Assembly: GCA_947483075.1 (NCBI GenBank)
Contig: CANKLE010000004.1
Location: 124,001-188,000, forward strand
Length of the DNA: 64,000 nt
Reading direction: 5' to 3'
Source of the DNA: Flavobacteriaceae bacterium
Lineage (GTDB): Bacteria > Bacteroidota > Bacteroidia > Flavobacteriales > Flavobacteriaceae
Shown piece after piece: positions 61,905 to 64,000 of the stretch; position 1 is the stretch's first letter, and each line of letters begins with the position of its first letter. The notes under the pieces were generated by a model. It was not told where the DNA came from and searched no databases. It saw only the letters and a program-made list of their open reading frames with translations. Made by a program: the position numbers and the translations under genes.

Positions 61905-63887
61905 ATGACTTTTCAAGAACAAATTCAACAAGGCATTCCTGCCCAGCTTCCTGAGCCCAAACCATTTGACGTTTCAATTAATCACGCGCCCAAACGCAAA
62001 GAAATTTTGAGTGCCGACGAAACCAAATTGGCGCTGCAAAATGCATTACGCTATTTTGATGCCAAACACCACGCGACGCTTTTACCAGAATTCAAAGCAG
62101 AGTTAGCCGAATACGGCCGCATTTATATGTACCGCTTTCGTCCCGATTACAAAATGTACGCCCGACCTATTTCTGAATATCCAGGTCAATCAGAACAAGC
62201 CAAAGCGATCATGCTCATGATCCAAAACAACTTAGATTACGCCGTAGCCCAACATCCGCACGAATTAATTACCTATGGCGGAAACGGGGCAGTTTTTCAG
62301 AACTGGGCCCAATATTTACTTACTTTAAAATACTTGTCAGAAATGACCGACGAACAAACCTTGGTCATGTATTCGGGCCACCCCATGGGCTTATTTCCTT
62401 CGCATGCCGATGCACCTCGAGTTGTAGTTACCAACGGCATGGTCATTCCCAACTATTCCAAACCCGACGATTGGGAGCGCATGAATGCCTTGGGTGTTTC
62501 CCAATACGGACAAATGACAGCCGGAAGCTATATGTATATTGGCCCACAAGGAATCGTGCACGGTACAACCATTACCGTATTAAACGGATTCAGAAAAATT
62601 AAGAAAAATCCCCAAGGCGGAATGTTTGTCACCTCAGGCTTAGGGGGTATGAGTGGTGCACAACCCAAGGCCGGAAATATTGCGGGCTGCGTTACGGTTT
62701 GTGCCGAAGTCAATCCTAAAATTACCCACATTCGTCATTCACAAGGTTGGATCAATGAAGTAATTGAAAACATTGACCAATTAGTTCCAAGAGTTAAAAC
62801 AGCTCTAGAAAATAATGAAGTAGTTTCTATTGCTTATCTGGGAAATGTAGTCGATGTTTGGGAACGCTTTGACCAAGAAAATTTACATATCGATTTGGGT
62901 TCCGATCAAACTTCCTTACACAATCCTTGGGCGGGCGGCTACTACCCAATGGGTTATTCGTTTGAAGAGTCTAATGATTTAATGGCAACTAATCCTGATA
63001 AATTCAAGGAAGAGGTTCAAAAAACCTTGCGTCGACATGCCGCAGCCATCAATAAACATACCGAAAAAGGAACGTATTTCTTTGATTATGGCAATGCCTT
63101 TTTGCTCGAAGCTTCGCGTGCAGGAGCCGATGTTTTTGCAGAAAACCACATTGATTTCAAATACAACAGTTACGTTCAGGATATTATGGGGCCCATGTGT
63201 TTTGATTACGGTTTTGGACCATTTCGTTGGGTATGTGCCTCTGGCGATCCTGCCGATTTAGAAAAAACAGACCAACTAGCTTGTGCTGTTTTGGAGGAGT
63301 TAATGCAAACGGCTCCCACCGAAATTCAACAACAAATGGCCGATAACATCCAATGGATCAAAGGCGCGCAAGCCAATAAATTGGTGGTAGGTTCGCAAGC
63401 ACGCATTTTGTATGCCGATGCCGAAGGCCGCATGAAAATTGCATCGGCCTTCAACAAAGCGATTGCAGAAGGAAACATTGGCACTATTATTTTAGGCCGC
63501 GACCACCACGACGTTTCAGGCACCGATTCGCCCTACCGCGAAACCTCTAATATTTATGACGGCTCCCGTTTTACTGCCGACATGGCCATACAAAATGTCA
63601 TTGGTGACAGCTTTCGAGGCGCCACCTGGGTTTCTATCCACAACGGCGGCGGTGTAGGCTGGGGCGAAGTAATCAACGGCGGATTTGGGTTGGTCTTAGA
63701 CGGATCAGCAAACGCACAACGCCGCTTGGAATCGATGTTGTTTTGGGATGTGAATAATGGCATCTCACGACGCAGTTGGGCCCGTAATGAAGGTGCTATT
63801 TTTGCCATCAAACGCGCCATGGAAAGTCAGCCTTTACTAAAGGTAACCCTCCCAAACCTGGTAAATGAATCGTTATTTGATAATTAA
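61905..63887 (+). CDS. hutU: Urocanate hydratase
   Basis: Urocanase converts urocanate to imidazolone propionate in histidine degradation with tightly bound NAD+. Family motifs include ITYGGNGAVFQNWAQYLLTLKYLS, QTLVMYSGHPMGLFPSH, GLGGMSGAQPKAGNIAGCVTVCAEV, GPMCFDYGFGPFRWVCASGDP and HNGGGVGWGEVINGGFGLVLDG. At 660 aa it belongs to the long form, about 100 residues longer than the Pseudomonas enzyme. No hutH, hutI or hutG gene is in the window, so the rest of the pathway lies elsewhere. It follows the DUF5522 gene by 12 bases. Confidence 0.95.
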   Translation: MTFQEQIQQGIPAQLPEPKPFDVSINHAPKRKEILSADETKLALQNALRYFDAKHHATLLPEFKAELAEYGRIYMYRFRPDYKMYARPISEYPGQSEQAKAIMLMIQNNLDYAVAQHPHELITYGGNGAVFQNWAQYLLTLKYLSEMTDEQTLVMYSGHPMGLFPSHADAPRVVVTNGMVIPNYSKPDDWERMNALGVSQYGQMTAGSYMYIGPQGIVHGTTITVLNGFRKIKKNPQGGMFVTSGLGGMSGAQPKAGNIAGCVTVCAEVNPKITHIRHSQGWINEVIENIDQLVPRVKTALENNEVVSIAYLGNVVDVWERFDQENLHIDLGSDQTSLHNPWAGGYYPMGYSFEESNDLMATNPDKFKEEVQKTLRRHAAAINKHTEKGTYFFDYGNAFLLEASRAGADVFAENHIDFKYNSYVQDIMGPMCFDYGFGPFRWVCASGDPADLEKTDQLACAVLEELMQTAPTEIQQQMADNIQWIKGAQANKLVVGSQARILYADAEGRMKIASAFNKAIAEGNIGTIILGRDHHDVSGTDSPYRETSNIYDGSRFTADMAIQNVIGDSFRGATWVSIHNGGGVGWGEVINGGFGLVLDGSANAQRRLESMLFWDVNNGISRRSWARNEGAIFAIKRAMESQPLLKVTLPNLVNESLFDN

Positions 63888-63903
63888 TGTAACACCTAAG
63901 CCC

Positions 63904-64000
63904 ATGAAAATTTTACAACTTTTTCCTGTTTTAGCGCTGTTCGTGGTTTCGTGTAGCTCCATTACTGTGGCTACCGATTTCGATAATACCACTGATTTTA
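63904..64000 (+). CDS. DUF4136-like lipoprotein, start only (partial)
   Basis: The reading frame opens with MKILQLFPVLALFVVSCSSITVATDFDNTTDF and runs off the window. It has a lipoprotein signal with lipobox VVSC and the VATDFDNTTDF stretch typical of the N-terminus of DUF4136 proteins. It begins 16 bases after hutU and may belong to the same transcript. Too little is visible for more. Confidence 0.65.
   Translation, partial: MKILQLFPVLALFVVSCSSITVATDFDNTTDF

Overview
The window looks like chromosome from a Bacteroidota bacterium of the Flavobacterium type. It is moderately AT-rich. It carries SusC/SusD outer-membrane nutrient uptake genes, two proteins with type IX secretion (T9SS) C-terminal signals, several OMP and 'putative porin' barrels, DUF3467 and DUF5522 proteins, and promoters of the Bacteroidota form TTG-N19/20-TAnnTTTG. 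Shine-Dalgarno sequences are essentially absent, with one striking exception at rpsU. No CRISPR array, prophage, transposase or rRNA operon is visible, so most of the window is core genome.

Layout. 1-5.6 kb: end of an HtrA/Do-type protease, an N-terminally extended GAPDH, a small barrel protein, a divergent NRAMP-type carrier and an APC amino-acid permease. 5.8-13.4 kb (minus): aconitase, then a four-gene unit of three SurA/parvulin-type periplasmic folding factors followed by a MoxR ATPase. 13.6-15.5 kb (plus): release factor 3 and a tiny membrane protein. 15.6-31.0 kb (minus): the central information-processing block, in transcription order rpsU, xerC-like recombinase, hpf, tRNA-Thr(TGT), tRNA-Tyr, a 38-bp repeat array, tRNA-Thr(GGT), tuf, tRNA-Trp, secE, nusG, rplK, rplA, rplJ, rplL, rpoB, rpoC, DUF3467. 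31-37.4 kb (minus): acyl-CoA dehydrogenase, a helix-hairpin-helix protein, a PspC-like protein, cystathionine beta-synthase-like enzyme plus exonuclease, and a putative porin. 37.5-45.7 kb (minus): a SusC/SusD locus with two extra lipoproteins, then a T9SS-exported Asp-box protein. 45.9-49.1 kb: rnhB, lipB, lysS. 49.1-53.5 kb: a barrel protein and a CNGKC-motif protein, divergent from an uncharacterised 604-aa protein, then two small Spy-like secreted proteins. 53.5-56.7 kb (minus): a PLP-dependent deaminase-like enzyme, a LysM glucosaminidase and hemL. 56.8-64 kb (plus): a 1.6-kaa T9SS surface protein, a DUF5522 protein, urocanate hydratase and the start of a DUF4136-like lipoprotein.

The strongest leads sit in the translation block. 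rpsU (bS21) has a perfect consensus promoter and a full AGGAGGTG Shine-Dalgarno, in a phylum whose ribosomes hide the anti-SD through bS21; this fits autoregulation. Just downstream, between tRNA-Tyr and tRNA-Thr, lies an array of eight 37-38-bp units. In the transcribed sense each unit can fold into a hairpin that leaves a GGGAGGT-like segment unpaired, close to a complement of the 16S 3' end, and a 61-nt near-perfect hairpin flanks the array. Whether this RNA touches free anti-SD is speculation, but the signal is real in the sequence. Other leads are the orphan 604-aa Cys-containing protein, the CNGKC protein with a palindrome upstream, and the NRAMP homologue with altered metal-site motifs.
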